Made by a program: the position numbers and the translations under genes. From an uncultured Bacteroidia bacterium (GTDB lineage Bacteria > Bacteroidota > Bacteroidia > Bacteroidales > F082), in assembly GCA_902801625.1 (NCBI GenBank), contig CADCJI010000007.1, positions 1-64,000 on the forward strand: a DNA stretch of 64,000 bases. The letters are read 5' to 3'. This document shows positions 24,554 through 33,113 of this stretch, piece by piece (position 1 is the first letter of the stretch; each line of letters begins with the position of its first letter). The notes under the pieces were generated by a model. That model saw only the letters and a program-made list of their open reading frames with translations, did not search any database and was not told where the DNA came from.

Positions 24554-25111
24554 TTAAAGGCTGAAGCAGAGACCTACACGCAACACAATTGGCGAAGCAT
24601 AGGGATAAAGTCCATCATTGATAAACTTACCATAATCCCAACTCAAGTTGTAAAGCAGCATGAGATAAAAATAGCTACCCTCGTAAGAATACGACCTATA
24701 GCCACCACCAACAAAAATGCTATTATACCATTCCTTGCCATAGGATTCATGGTTGTATCGTGCCAAACCATATAAGTACTCATCTTCTACATGGGCAAAC
24801 AAGCCTTTGTAAATCTGAAAGTTGGTGTAAGGTGCCATGCCAAAATAGTGGTAATACTCATTATAGCCAAAATAGCATTTCAAGTTATAAATGCCGCGCA
24901 GGCCCACTTCCCACGGGCTGAAGATACGATAACCCACTTGGGGTGCGATGGCAAGGTTCATGTAATTCCCATACATCCCAAAATCAAAGTCACCACCAAG
25001 GGTTATCTTCCCTTTCATATCCGGCACGTCAGGAAGAAACTGTGCCGAAGCCTTGCCAGCAAAGCCGAAAAGCATCAAACAAAGCGATGCGATGATTGCA
25101 AAACGTTTCAT
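24554..25111 (-). CDS. Outer-membrane beta-barrel-like protein
   Basis: A 185-residue protein with a signal peptide (about 1-23, start MKRFAIIASL). The mature part consists of alternating aromatic/polar strands (DFDFGMYGNYMNLAIAPQVG, WEVGLRGIYNL, YHYFGMAPYTNF, YLMLLYNLSWDYG) and ends VLRVGLCFSL, the aromatic C-terminal strand typical of small outer-membrane barrels. Function unknown. Start at 25111 preferred because the -7 box (25129-25136) lies between it and an in-frame ATG at 25165. Confidence 0.75.
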   Translation of the reverse strand: MKRFAIIASLCLMLFGFAGKASAQFLPDVPDMKGKITLGGDFDFGMYGNYMNLAIAPQVGYRIFSPWEVGLRGIYNLKCYFGYNEYYHYFGMAPYTNFQIYKGLFAHVEDEYLYGLARYNHESYGKEWYNSIFVGGGYRSYSYEGSYFYLMLLYNLSWDYGKFINDGLYPYASPIVLRVGLCFSL

Positions 25112-25128
25112 AGTCACGATATTTTCCG

Positions 25129-25136
25129 CAAAAATA
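25129..25136 (-). promoter_or_regulatory. -7 box TATTTTTG
   Basis: TAnnTTTG element 17 bases upstream of the 25111 start. Confidence 0.55.
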
Positions 25137-25173
25137 CAATAAAATCCATTTCTGCCCGTATCCAATAAAAGTT

Positions 25174-25181
25174 TATCTTTG
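25174..25181 (+). promoter_or_regulatory. -7 box TATCTTTG
   Basis: TAnnTTTG element 17 bases upstream of the ATG at 25199. Confidence 0.55.
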
Positions 25182-25198
25182 CGATTTTAAACTCTGTC

Positions 25199-26662
25199 AT
25201 GAAAACTCGGCATATCTTACTCATAATCACTCTGTTCCTGTTGACAGGCTATTCATGCAAGAAAAGCAACCAAATCAATCCCGATTCCGGTTTGAAACTC
25301 TCTTTTTCGGCGGATACGGTACTTTTCGACACGGTCTTCACTTCTTTGGGCTCGGCCACACAAGAACTGAAAATCTATAACACGCATAGCGATGACCTGA
25401 AAATCAGCTCTATACGCCTTGTCGGAGGCGAAGATTCACCTTTCCGTTTCAACCTTGACGGCGAGAGTGCCATTGAGATTTACGACAAAGTCATCCCTGC
25501 CGAGGACAGCCTTTTCTCTTTCCTGCGCGTCACCATCAACCCGAACGACCTCAACTCGCCTTTCGTGGTGGAAGATGAGCTAGAGTTTATCACCAACGGC
25601 AACACACAGACCATCAAGCTGTTGGCATGGGGACAAAATGCCAATTACATCGTCGCTGACAAAGTGGTAAACATCGGTGGTACACCCTATCCCTACCACA
25701 TTGTCGCCGACAGCCTTCAGACCACGGTTTGGACTTCGGAACGACCCTATGTCATTTACGGCTATGCCCTCATCAACAGTTACGGTACCTTGAGAATTGA
25801 AAGAGGCACGCAAATCTATTGCCACCAAGGTGGCGGTATCCTTTCGTGGAGCGACGGCCAGCTCATCATCGACGGCACAGCCGAGGAGCCTGTCATTGTC
25901 CAAGGCGACCGTTTGGAAGCCTATTACAACGACACCCCAGGACAATGGGAGCAGATCCTGATGATGGACGGTCGCGCCGGCGCTGACCACCGCATCAGCC
26001 ACGCCATCATTCGCAACGGCACCATCGGCATCAACTGCCAATCGGTACTGAAAGCCACGGAGTGCGCCTTGCGCATTGACAACACCGTTGTTGAAAACCA
26101 AAGCGGCTACGGGCTGTTTTCAATCCTCTATGCTGTTGAGGCCAAGAACTTCGTCATCGCCAACTGTGGCTTTGCCAACCTGTGGGCCTTTGGCGGCGAC
26201 TACCGCTTCGTGCACGGCACCATCGCCAACTATTGGAATGCCAACGAGCACAACAACAACGAAAACGCCGTTTTGGTGGCCAACTACGCCCTCGACGGCA
26301 ACAACCAGCCTTTCTATTACCCATTCCGCATGGAAATGGACAATTGCATCATCTACGGCAAGCAAAAAGATGAATTCAAGGGTGTATTTGGTCCCGAGGC
26401 CGACTCCATCTACACCTTCGACCACTGTCTCATCAAATCGGAGAAATACAATGGCACGATGACGGGCTTCAGCCATTGCCTCTTCAACCTCGAGCCCTAC
26501 TTCTCCGACCCGATAAAGCCTGACTGCCACATCGACAGCATCGCCTCACCCGTCATCGGAATGGGCAATCCGCTGTTTGGCAACGAAGTACCGTACGATT
26601 TGGACGGTGTTTCAAGGATTGGCACGCCGGATTTAGGGGCGTATCAGTATGTAGGGGATTAA
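25199..26662 (+). CDS. Lipoprotein with right-handed beta-helix
   Basis: A 487-residue lipoprotein (LLTGYSC, Cys 20). An N-terminal beta-sandwich (about 35-150; LSFSADTVLFDTVFTSLGS, LKIYNTHSDDLKISSIRL) precedes a right-handed parallel beta-helix (about 190-430), with stacked short strands such as TLRIERGTQIY, GQLIIDGTAEEPVIVQGDRL, HAIIRNGTIGINC and MDNCIIYGKQ. It ends in a compact tail (RIGTPDLGAYQYVG) of the choice-of-anchor Q kind. Beta-helices bind or process polysaccharides or act structurally; no catalytic motif was identified. Its stop overlaps that of the convergent M23 gene by 4 bases. Confidence 0.8.
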   Translation: MKTRHILLIITLFLLTGYSCKKSNQINPDSGLKLSFSADTVLFDTVFTSLGSATQELKIYNTHSDDLKISSIRLVGGEDSPFRFNLDGESAIEIYDKVIPAEDSLFSFLRVTINPNDLNSPFVVEDELEFITNGNTQTIKLLAWGQNANYIVADKVVNIGGTPYPYHIVADSLQTTVWTSERPYVIYGYALINSYGTLRIERGTQIYCHQGGGILSWSDGQLIIDGTAEEPVIVQGDRLEAYYNDTPGQWEQILMMDGRAGADHRISHAIIRNGTIGINCQSVLKATECALRIDNTVVENQSGYGLFSILYAVEAKNFVIANCGFANLWAFGGDYRFVHGTIANYWNANEHNNNENAVLVANYALDGNNQPFYYPFRMEMDNCIIYGKQKDEFKGVFGPEADSIYTFDHCLIKSEKYNGTMTGFSHCLFNLEPYFSDPIKPDCHIDSIASPVIGMGNPLFGNEVPYDLDGVSRIGTPDLGAYQYVGD

Positions 26663-28368
26663 TACACCACCTTCACCTTCAAAGTCTTCTTATTCCCAAC
26701 TCCATCGGTCACCACAACCTTAACATTGTTGGTGCCTTTCTTCATCTTCTCATCGAATTCGTAATAGAGCAGGTTGTTCTTGGCGTCATATTGGCCCAGC
26801 ACCCACACATCATCCAGATAGATGTCGTAGGTCTCGATGCCCGTCATGTCATCAGAGATCTTGAAACGCAGCGACTTGAGCGTCTTCACCGATTGTCCGT
26901 CTTTGAAATTAGAGGCCTTAACTGTCGGTGCAACGGAATCAACTTTGATAGTATATTCGCCCATGGTATGCGTTTTCACCTCCATCCAGCCATTTTTCAT
27001 CATGCCGCCGAGAGAGGAAACCTTACCATTATTGTCGATGCTGGCGATATACAGTTTAGAATTGTTGGCCCATTTCTCTTCGGGACGAATACGCAATGTG
27101 AACTTCTTGAAAGTGGTCAGACCCTCATCGCCAAAACGGTAAACAGGTGAACAGCAGCCTGTTTCATCTCGATGACCCGTCTGAATCCACTCATCGCGGA
27201 AGAGCGTGCCTTCCTCCATGGCAACATTGAAATCATCAATGGTGATGTTGTTGTTGAGTGAGCCATCGGATTTCACAAAATACTCACTGCGACGGCGCAC
27301 TGGACGTTCCACTTCAACGGGAGCTACACCCACCAACTTAAAAGAAGCTGTTGTGCTATTACCCACATAATCAGAGATTTTGAAGCAAACATTCACCGTA
27401 TCGCCTTCACGCACAGTCACCGTACCGTTTTTCTTCTTGATCATTCGGAGGTTGTTGTTGGAATCCGTCTCAGTGCGAACATAACTCGTCTTTTTCTCTT
27501 TATAATGGCGATAGTCGAGCAGACTGTTCACATAGCGCTGCTCATTATAGGAGAAACGGTCAGCCTCAACTTGAAAAGCCAGTACGTCATCGAGATAAAG
27601 CTCATATAAATACGGGCCGTCCTTATTCGTCGATGTGCCAACCATATCATAGGTGCAAATGCCAAATGACATTTCACCATTGCCATAGACACAGTCTTTT
27701 TCTTTGAGAGTATATTGTCCATTATTTCCCTCAACTACAGAGAAATACACTGGGTTGGCTCCACCTTCCAAAGAGGATTCATCACCCAAAGGATAAACCG
27801 AAATGCCTCTAACAAGCGGTCTCTTGTTGTCTTCAATCTTATAGCCGAAAAACATTGGGTTGACAGGCCTTTCGTTGGCATCGCGAATCTCGAAATGCAA
27901 ATGTGGTCCACCCGATCCGCCCGAGTTGCCCGAACAGGCAATCACATCGCCTTTTTTTACAGGAAACTGGTCCTTTTCGGGATAAATCTGCGAAGTGAAT
28001 TTCTTGTTCTTGTACTGGTATTGCTTCACATACTTGGCGATGTCGCCTTTGAAACGCTGCAGGTGGGCATAGACGGCAGTATAGCCGTCATTATGAGTGA
28101 CATACAGCACATTACCATAGCCATAGGGCGACACGCCGATGCGACTGACATAACCATCGGCCACGGCATACACCTTCTTGCCTTCCACACCTTGGGTCTT
28201 GATGTCGAGACCGGCATGTGGATGATTGGGACGAAGCTCACCGAAGGTGGCCGAAAGTTGAATCGGGAAGTCAACCGGCTTGCCGTATTGGGGATATGAC
28301 TGGGCAATAGCTCCCAAGGAGACCGCTAAGGCCAACAAAACCAACAAAGAACGCATTTTAGTCATCAT
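26659..28368 (-). CDS. M23 family metallopeptidase (LytM-type), secreted
   Basis: A 569-residue protein: signal peptide (about 1-22), M23 zinc peptidase domain at about 40-175 with His51 and Asp55 (HAGLD), His102 (AHL) and His156/His158 (PHLHFEIRD), so the zinc site is complete. It is followed by about 390 residues of beta-sandwich domains (Ig-like strands GIETYDIYLDDVWV, TNNVKVVVTDGVGN). Expected to cleave peptidoglycan cross-links in the periplasm, with the long tail for targeting. Family partners are cell-division or spore-type hydrolases. The N-terminal placement of the peptidase domain with a long C-terminal tail is the Bacteroidetes arrangement. Confidence 0.9.
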   Translation of the reverse strand: MMTKMRSLLVLLALAVSLGAIAQSYPQYGKPVDFPIQLSATFGELRPNHPHAGLDIKTQGVEGKKVYAVADGYVSRIGVSPYGYGNVLYVTHNDGYTAVYAHLQRFKGDIAKYVKQYQYKNKKFTSQIYPEKDQFPVKKGDVIACSGNSGGSGGPHLHFEIRDANERPVNPMFFGYKIEDNKRPLVRGISVYPLGDESSLEGGANPVYFSVVEGNNGQYTLKEKDCVYGNGEMSFGICTYDMVGTSTNKDGPYLYELYLDDVLAFQVEADRFSYNEQRYVNSLLDYRHYKEKKTSYVRTETDSNNNLRMIKKKNGTVTVREGDTVNVCFKISDYVGNSTTASFKLVGVAPVEVERPVRRRSEYFVKSDGSLNNNITIDDFNVAMEEGTLFRDEWIQTGHRDETGCCSPVYRFGDEGLTTFKKFTLRIRPEEKWANNSKLYIASIDNNGKVSSLGGMMKNGWMEVKTHTMGEYTIKVDSVAPTVKASNFKDGQSVKTLKSLRFKISDDMTGIETYDIYLDDVWVLGQYDAKNNLLYYEFDEKMKKGTNNVKVVVTDGVGNKKTLKVKVVY

Positions 28369-28394
28369 TATACACTCGTTTATTTTTTATTGGG

Positions 28395-28402
28395 CAAAGA
28401 TA
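28395..28402 (-). promoter_or_regulatory. -7 box TATCTTTG of the M23 gene
   Basis: TAnnTTTG element 26 bases upstream of the start at 28368. Confidence 0.55.
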
Positions 28403-28414
28403 TACCTTTTTTCC

Positions 28415-28422
28415 TATTTTTG
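28415..28422 (+). promoter_or_regulatory. -7 box TATTTTTG of the LTA-synthase-like operon
   Basis: TAnnTTTG element 23 bases upstream of the ATG at 28446. Confidence 0.55.
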
Positions 28423-28445
28423 CAACGGCTTTAGAAACAAAAACG

Positions 28446-30440
28446 ATGCGCCGTCAAACGAGAAAAGAGAAAATACAGGCTTGGCTTTCCTCGCCGTATA
28501 TGTTGCTGGCCTACAGATTGTTGGCTACCTTGATAGCGCTCAGCATCAGCCGTTGGATGCTTTACTTGTTCAATATCCAGTTTTTCCACCAACTGGATTT
28601 GGGACAGGCGTTGGCGCTCTATTTCAAAGGCATGAGGTTCGACTTACCTATTGTATTTGGAATCAATATCTTAACCATCGTTTTCTATTGTTTGCCCTCG
28701 CGCATCATCTACAACGAAAAACTGCAAGGCTTCGTTGACATCGTCTATATTATCACCAATGCCGTTGCCATCTTCCTGAATTTTTTGGATATCGTATGCT
28801 TCCATTTCTTTGGGAAGCACCTCACCATGGACTTCATCAAGGTGTTGTTCCATTCGGATGAAGTGTCGTTTGGAGTGGTCAGGCAAGTCTTTTTCGACTA
28901 CTGGTATCTGTTGGTTATTTTCATTCTCTTTGTGCTGATTATCATTGTAGTAGCCCAACACACCAAGCTACAAAAGCCACAAAAGGAAGAAAAACCTCAT
29001 TGGCAATTGCGACAAACAATCAGTCTGGTTGTCATGCTTTTGCTTACGGTCATCGCTGGTCGCGGTGGTCTCCAAGCCGAGCCCATCTCAATAGAGACAA
29101 CCATGCAATACACCGACCCGCAAAATGCACCCATTTTGCTCAACACACCCTTTTGCCTCATCACCACCCATGAAACCGAACTGAAAGAACGCGATGGGCA
29201 ATACGAAAGCCTTTTCACTCCCATCCATTATAACCTGAAAGCCAACCGTTTCATCGAAAACGACAGCTTGAGTGTTGACAGTATTCCCAGCAATTTAGTT
29301 GTCATCATACTGAAAAACATCGGGCAGGAAATGGTGGGCTACTACAGCCGTGACCGCCGCTCATCACTCACGCCCTTCCTTGACTCGCTTTTAACCCAAA
29401 GCCTCACCTTCAACGGTATGTCGAACAGTCGGAGGAGTCTGGAGGTGCTTCCTGCCATCTTGGCCAGCATCCCTTCGATGATGGAGTACGACTTCGTGAG
29501 GTCGCCTTATGCCGACAACGACTTCGATGCCTACTGCCAACACCTGCAAAAACATGGCTACAACACCATCTTCATGCATGGCGGCAAAAACGGCATGCTA
29601 GGCTTCGACGAGTTTTCGCGCCGAGCGGGATTCAGCAAATATTTCGGCCGTACCGAATATGGCGACGACAGCGACTACGACGGGCAATGGGGTATCTATG
29701 ACGGTCCTTTCCTGCAATATGCCGCCAAGACCTTGAACCGCGTTGACAAACCCTTCGCCACGGCAATTTACACCCTCTCATCGCGCTATCCCTACACAGT
29801 CCCCAAAGAGTTTGTACTACCTGAGGAAAGCTATTTCTGGACGGGCTTCGAGAAAACCGTGTACTATGTCGACCACTCATTAAAGGACTTCTTCACGACG
29901 GTCTCGCAAATGCCTTGGTTCGAAAACACCCTGTTTGTCATCACGGCCGACTATTCCAACAACGAGCATTTCCAACCCGAATACAGCAACGTTTGGGGCA
30001 TGTACTCCATTCCCATCGCCTTCTATTATCCCAAGAAAATCAAGCCGTTGAAAAACGAAGAAATTGCCCAACAGATTGATCTTGGGCCATCCATTCTTTC
30101 CGCGCTTGAGGTCAACGATACGCTGTTTTCCTTCGGGCGCAACCTGTTCGACACCCTCAGCGAGCCCTCATTCGTCAGCTACTACAACCTGACCTACCAA
30201 TATTGCGACGGCACCTATCTGGTACAATCGGATGGCGAACATCCTTTCGGCATCTTCAAGCCCGTCAGCGACTCACTCCTAAGCGACAACCTTGTCGATA
30301 GGCTGCAGTGCCCCGACGTTTACGACAAGCTTTACAAGTTCCTACAGGAATACAATAGTAGAATGATTAACAACAAGTTATATATTACCCAAACCGACAC
30401 CATCATTAAAACCGACACCATCCATGAAACACAAGAGTGA
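28446..30440 (+). CDS. LTA synthase/MdoB-like membrane protein with altered active site
   Basis: A 664-residue protein: five membrane helices (about 20-205) and an extracytoplasmic sulfatase-fold domain (about 280-580). Family members transfer phosphoglycerol or phosphoethanolamine using a metal-held nucleophile. Fold landmarks are present (LTPFLDSLL, LPAILASIPS, FMHGGKNGMLGFDEF, GQWGIYDGPFL). However, residues that bind the metal or substrate look replaced: the usual IMES is IILK at 287-290, the usual SSHHPF is SSRYPY, and the usual ADH is ADY. It may therefore be a pseudoenzyme or have a changed chemistry. Overlaps the next gene by 17 bases; first gene of a three-gene unit with SUI1 and MscS-type genes. 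Confidence 0.8.
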   Translation: MRRQTRKEKIQAWLSSPYMLLAYRLLATLIALSISRWMLYLFNIQFFHQLDLGQALALYFKGMRFDLPIVFGINILTIVFYCLPSRIIYNEKLQGFVDIVYIITNAVAIFLNFLDIVCFHFFGKHLTMDFIKVLFHSDEVSFGVVRQVFFDYWYLLVIFILFVLIIIVVAQHTKLQKPQKEEKPHWQLRQTISLVVMLLLTVIAGRGGLQAEPISIETTMQYTDPQNAPILLNTPFCLITTHETELKERDGQYESLFTPIHYNLKANRFIENDSLSVDSIPSNLVVIILKNIGQEMVGYYSRDRRSSLTPFLDSLLTQSLTFNGMSNSRRSLEVLPAILASIPSMMEYDFVRSPYADNDFDAYCQHLQKHGYNTIFMHGGKNGMLGFDEFSRRAGFSKYFGRTEYGDDSDYDGQWGIYDGPFLQYAAKTLNRVDKPFATAIYTLSSRYPYTVPKEFVLPEESYFWTGFEKTVYYVDHSLKDFFTTVSQMPWFENTLFVITADYSNNEHFQPEYSNVWGMYSIPIAFYYPKKIKPLKNEEIAQQIDLGPSILSALEVNDTLFSFGRNLFDTLSEPSFVSYYNLTYQYCDGTYLVQSDGEHPFGIFKPVSDSLLSDNLVDRLQCPDVYDKLYKFLQEYNSRMINNKLYITQTDTIIKTDTIHETQE

Positions 30441-30765
30441 CAAAAACGGAACCGTTTACTCCACCAATCCCGACTACGCCTTCGACTATGGTGAGGAAGA
30501 AGCCATTACCCTCGAACCCGCCAAACAGAACCTTCGCGTGATGCTCGACAAGAAACAACGCGGCGGCAAGAAAGTGACCCTCGTCACAGGTTTCCAAGGC
30601 TCCGACTACGACTTGGCCGTCTTGGGCAAGGAGCTGAAGTCGGCCTGCGGTGTGGGCGGCAGCGTGAAAGACGGTGAAATCCTGCTGCAAGGCGACTTCC
30701 GCGAAAAAGTATTGGCCTTGTTGTTCCAGAAAGGTTACACGAAAACCAAAATCAGCGGGTTATGA
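30424..30765 (+). CDS. SUI1/eIF1-like translation factor (YciH family)
   Basis: A 113-residue protein with the SUI1 core at residues 35-110: LRVMLDKKQRGGKKVTLVTG, DLAVLGKELKSACGVGGSV, and IQ-like GEILLQGDFREKVLALL. Bacterial YciH proteins bind the ribosome and affect start-site fidelity in vitro. Starts inside the preceding gene and its stop overlaps the start of the next (ATGA), so translation is coupled on both sides. Confidence 0.93.
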   Translation: MKHKSDKNGTVYSTNPDYAFDYGEEEAITLEPAKQNLRVMLDKKQRGGKKVTLVTGFQGSDYDLAVLGKELKSACGVGGSVKDGEILLQGDFREKVLALLFQKGYTKTKISGL

Positions 30766-31982
30766 TTGAGAAATACATCGAAATACTGAGAAACCTCATC
30801 TTAAAGATGGGCATCAGCGAAAGTTTTTCGACTGGCATCGCTGAAACGACAGCCACAATTTCGTTGGTCATCATCGCTTTTGTCATCTTTTTCCTGGTCA
30901 AATTCATCCTAAAGAAGACCGTCTACAAAATCATACAGCACTCGACAAACAAATACGATGACCTGCTCATCAAGAACAAAGTCATAGGTCGGATTTGTCT
31001 GCTCATCCCTGCTCTCATTATCGGTGCTTGGCTGCCCAATGTGCTTCCCAGCTTCCCCGATACCGCAGCAATACTGATGAAGCTGGTCAATGTGTTCGAA
31101 ATCATCATTTGTACCATGATTTTCAGCTCCTTGCTGTCGACGGGAGAGGATTTATACAACACCCACGAAATGGCGAAAATCAAGCCCATCACGGGTTTGG
31201 TGCAAATCAGCAGAATCGTGCTTTATGTCTTGACCGTCATAGTGGTCATCGCTTTTGTGATGGGTACAAAAATCAGCAACATCCTCATCAGTTTGGGCAC
31301 CATGTCGGCAGTCATCATCCTTGTTTTTCAGGATACCATCAAAGGATTTGTGGGCAGCATACAGCTCTCTGTCAACGACATGCTTCGCATTGGCGATTGG
31401 ATAGTAACAGGTCCCGCCGACGGTGTCGTGCAGGAAATCAACCTCACCACGGTAAAAGTGCAGAATTGGGACAACACCATCACCACCGTCCCGACCTACA
31501 CCATGGTTTCCAGCCCCTTCACCAACTGGCGTGGCATGTCGGAATCGGGCGGACGCCGCATTGCGCGTACCATCAACATCGACGTGAACACTATCCGCTA
31601 CTGCACACCTGAAATGCTTGATAAGTACAAGCATTATGCCTTGATAAAGGACTACATCACCCAAAAAGAAGAAGACATCCTTGAATACAACAAAGCCAAC
31701 AACATCGACACAAGTAAAATCTTGAACGGCCGCCAGCAGACCAATCTCGGCGTTTTCCGTGCCTACATCAAGGCTTACCTCAACAACAACCCGAAATTGA
31801 ACCACAATCTCATGATAATGGTGCGTCAGATGCAGCCTACCGAATTTGGTGTGCCGTTGCAAATCTATGCCTTCAGTAGCGACAAGCAATGGATCAACTA
31901 CGAGGAAATCCAAAGCGACATCTTCGACCATATCATCTCGGCTGCGACGATGTTTGATTTGAAGATCTATCAGAAGCACTAG
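30762..31982 (+). CDS. Mechanosensitive channel, YbdG/MscS superfamily
   Basis: A 406-residue membrane protein with five to six helices, the pore-lining MscS helix (NILISLGTMSAVIILVFQDTIKGFVGSIQL, about 175-203) and the beta domain after it (LRIGDWIV, GVVQEINLTTVKVQNWDNT). The length and the C-terminal insertion match the YbdG/MscM subgroup rather than small MscS. Opens on hypo-osmotic shock to release solutes. Last gene of the three-gene unit. Confidence 0.9.
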   Translation: MIEKYIEILRNLILKMGISESFSTGIAETTATISLVIIAFVIFFLVKFILKKTVYKIIQHSTNKYDDLLIKNKVIGRICLLIPALIIGAWLPNVLPSFPDTAAILMKLVNVFEIIICTMIFSSLLSTGEDLYNTHEMAKIKPITGLVQISRIVLYVLTVIVVIAFVMGTKISNILISLGTMSAVIILVFQDTIKGFVGSIQLSVNDMLRIGDWIVTGPADGVVQEINLTTVKVQNWDNTITTVPTYTMVSSPFTNWRGMSESGGRRIARTINIDVNTIRYCTPEMLDKYKHYALIKDYITQKEEDILEYNKANNIDTSKILNGRQQTNLGVFRAYIKAYLNNNPKLNHNLMIMVRQMQPTEFGVPLQIYAFSSDKQWINYEEIQSDIFDHIISAATMFDLKIYQKH

Positions 31983-32090
31983 TTGAGAGTGTAGAGTTTA
32001 GAGTTTAGAGTCAGTTGAAAGTTTAAAGTTTAGAGTTTAAAGTTTAGAGTTGTAGGGCTGTCACACTGTGGCAGCCGTACAAATCCAAGA
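31983..32090. repeat. Short direct repeats and a hairpin between genes
   Basis: 31990-32050 contains several near copies of GTTTAGAGTTTA. A hairpin with arms GTAGGGCTG/CAGCCGTAC follows at 32052-32080. Similar direct repeats occur on the opposite strand at 57155-57192. No gene or clear promoter seen. Confidence 0.6.
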
Positions 32091-32100
32091 ATTAAGTTTT

Positions 32101-33081
32101 ATGAATGCAGGAAGATTTTTTACGGAGAAATACCTACGGCTGATGTTCAAACAGTTGCGGGATGCCACGCCTGAAGAGGTGATGGAAGAGCTGGAGCATT
32201 GCCGCCGCGAGAACCGCCGTCCCGTGCGCGTGCCAAGGTATTTCAGAGGCTTTTTCATTGAGGAGAAATACCAAGCCTCAACAGGCTTCGAGATGCAAGT
32301 CTTCAAACACGAAGAAACAACAAGGTCCCTGAGCCCGTCGAAGTTAAGGTCCCTGAGCCCTCGGTTCCTGAGCTTGTCGAAGGAGTCGAAGGGCCGACCT
32401 AATCACAAACTCATCCTCTACCTCCACGGCGGCGCTTTCATCTATCCGCCCGTGTTTTTCCATTGGCGTTTCCTGCACGACCTTGCCTTGCGCACGAATT
32501 ATGAAGCTTTGCTCCCCGTCTATCCCAAGTCGCCGGAATACGACTGCGAGTACTCGGTCAAGACGTTATTGGAATACTACCAAAGCATTTCAGAATCAAG
32601 GCAATACGACGAAATCCATCTCGTAGGTGATTCGGCAGGGGCTTGCCTTTGCCTCGTGGTAGCTCAAGAAGCCCACAAGAACGATTGGCAAAAGCCAAAG
32701 ACCACTATCTTGCTCTCTCCTTGCGTTGACCTCAGCCACACCAAGGAAAAAGAGATGTTGGCCTTGCAGGACAAAGACACCATGCTGCAATACGACCGCA
32801 TTGTCATCTTGAATGCCATCTGGCAAGGCAAATTGCCCGTGAAGCATCCATGGGTCAGCCCTGTCTTTGGCGACTTCAGTGGGGTGGACAACCTCAACGT
32901 CTACTATGGCTCCAATGAAATCCTCCAGCCCGATGACCTTTTCCTCAAAGAGACCTACGAAAAGGCGGGCAAGACTGGACATTTCAACGAATACGAAGGC
33001 ATGTTCCACACCTTCGCCATGTTCCCGGTTCCCGAAGGATTCAAGGCATTGAAAGAAATGGTGTCGATTTTAAAGCGATAA
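32101..33081 (+). CDS. Alpha/beta hydrolase, hormone-sensitive-lipase-like esterase
   Basis: A 326-residue cytoplasmic hydrolase (start MNAGRFFTEKY). Oxyanion motif LYLHGGAF, nucleophile elbow GDSAGA with the catalytic serine, a C-terminal acid in the segment around YYGSNEILQPDD, and His in MFHTFAM. The catalytic set fits the HSL/acetyl-esterase family acting on short acyl esters. An unusual insert just before the LYLHGGAF strand (SPSKLRSLSPRFLSLSKESK) is encoded by a repeat array at 32324-32395. Because it lies at the domain edge it may be tolerated. Confidence 0.85.
   Translation: MNAGRFFTEKYLRLMFKQLRDATPEEVMEELEHCRRENRRPVRVPRYFRGFFIEEKYQASTGFEMQVFKHEETTRSLSPSKLRSLSPRFLSLSKESKGRPNHKLILYLHGGAFIYPPVFFHWRFLHDLALRTNYEALLPVYPKSPEYDCEYSVKTLLEYYQSISESRQYDEIHLVGDSAGACLCLVVAQEAHKNDWQKPKTTILLSPCVDLSHTKEKEMLALQDKDTMLQYDRIVILNAIWQGKLPVKHPWVSPVFGDFSGVDNLNVYYGSNEILQPDDLFLKETYEKAGKTGHFNEYEGMFHTFAMFPVPEGFKALKEMVSILKR
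32324..32395. repeat. In-frame repeat array based on GGTCCCTGAGCCCGTCGAAG
   Basis: Three diverged units of the widespread repeat type (GGTCCCTGAGCC.GTCGAAG, GGTCCCTGAGCCC, GGTTCCTGAGCTTGTCGAAGG) lie tandemly in frame inside the esterase gene. Confidence 0.75.
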
Positions 33082-33113
33082 CAATAAGACTAAAGCACAC
33101 AGCCTTGCCACGT

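Noticed and set aside
31983..32050. Possible CRISPR array
   Set aside because: Direct repeats of GTTTAGAGTTTA are short, imperfect and contiguous without spacers.
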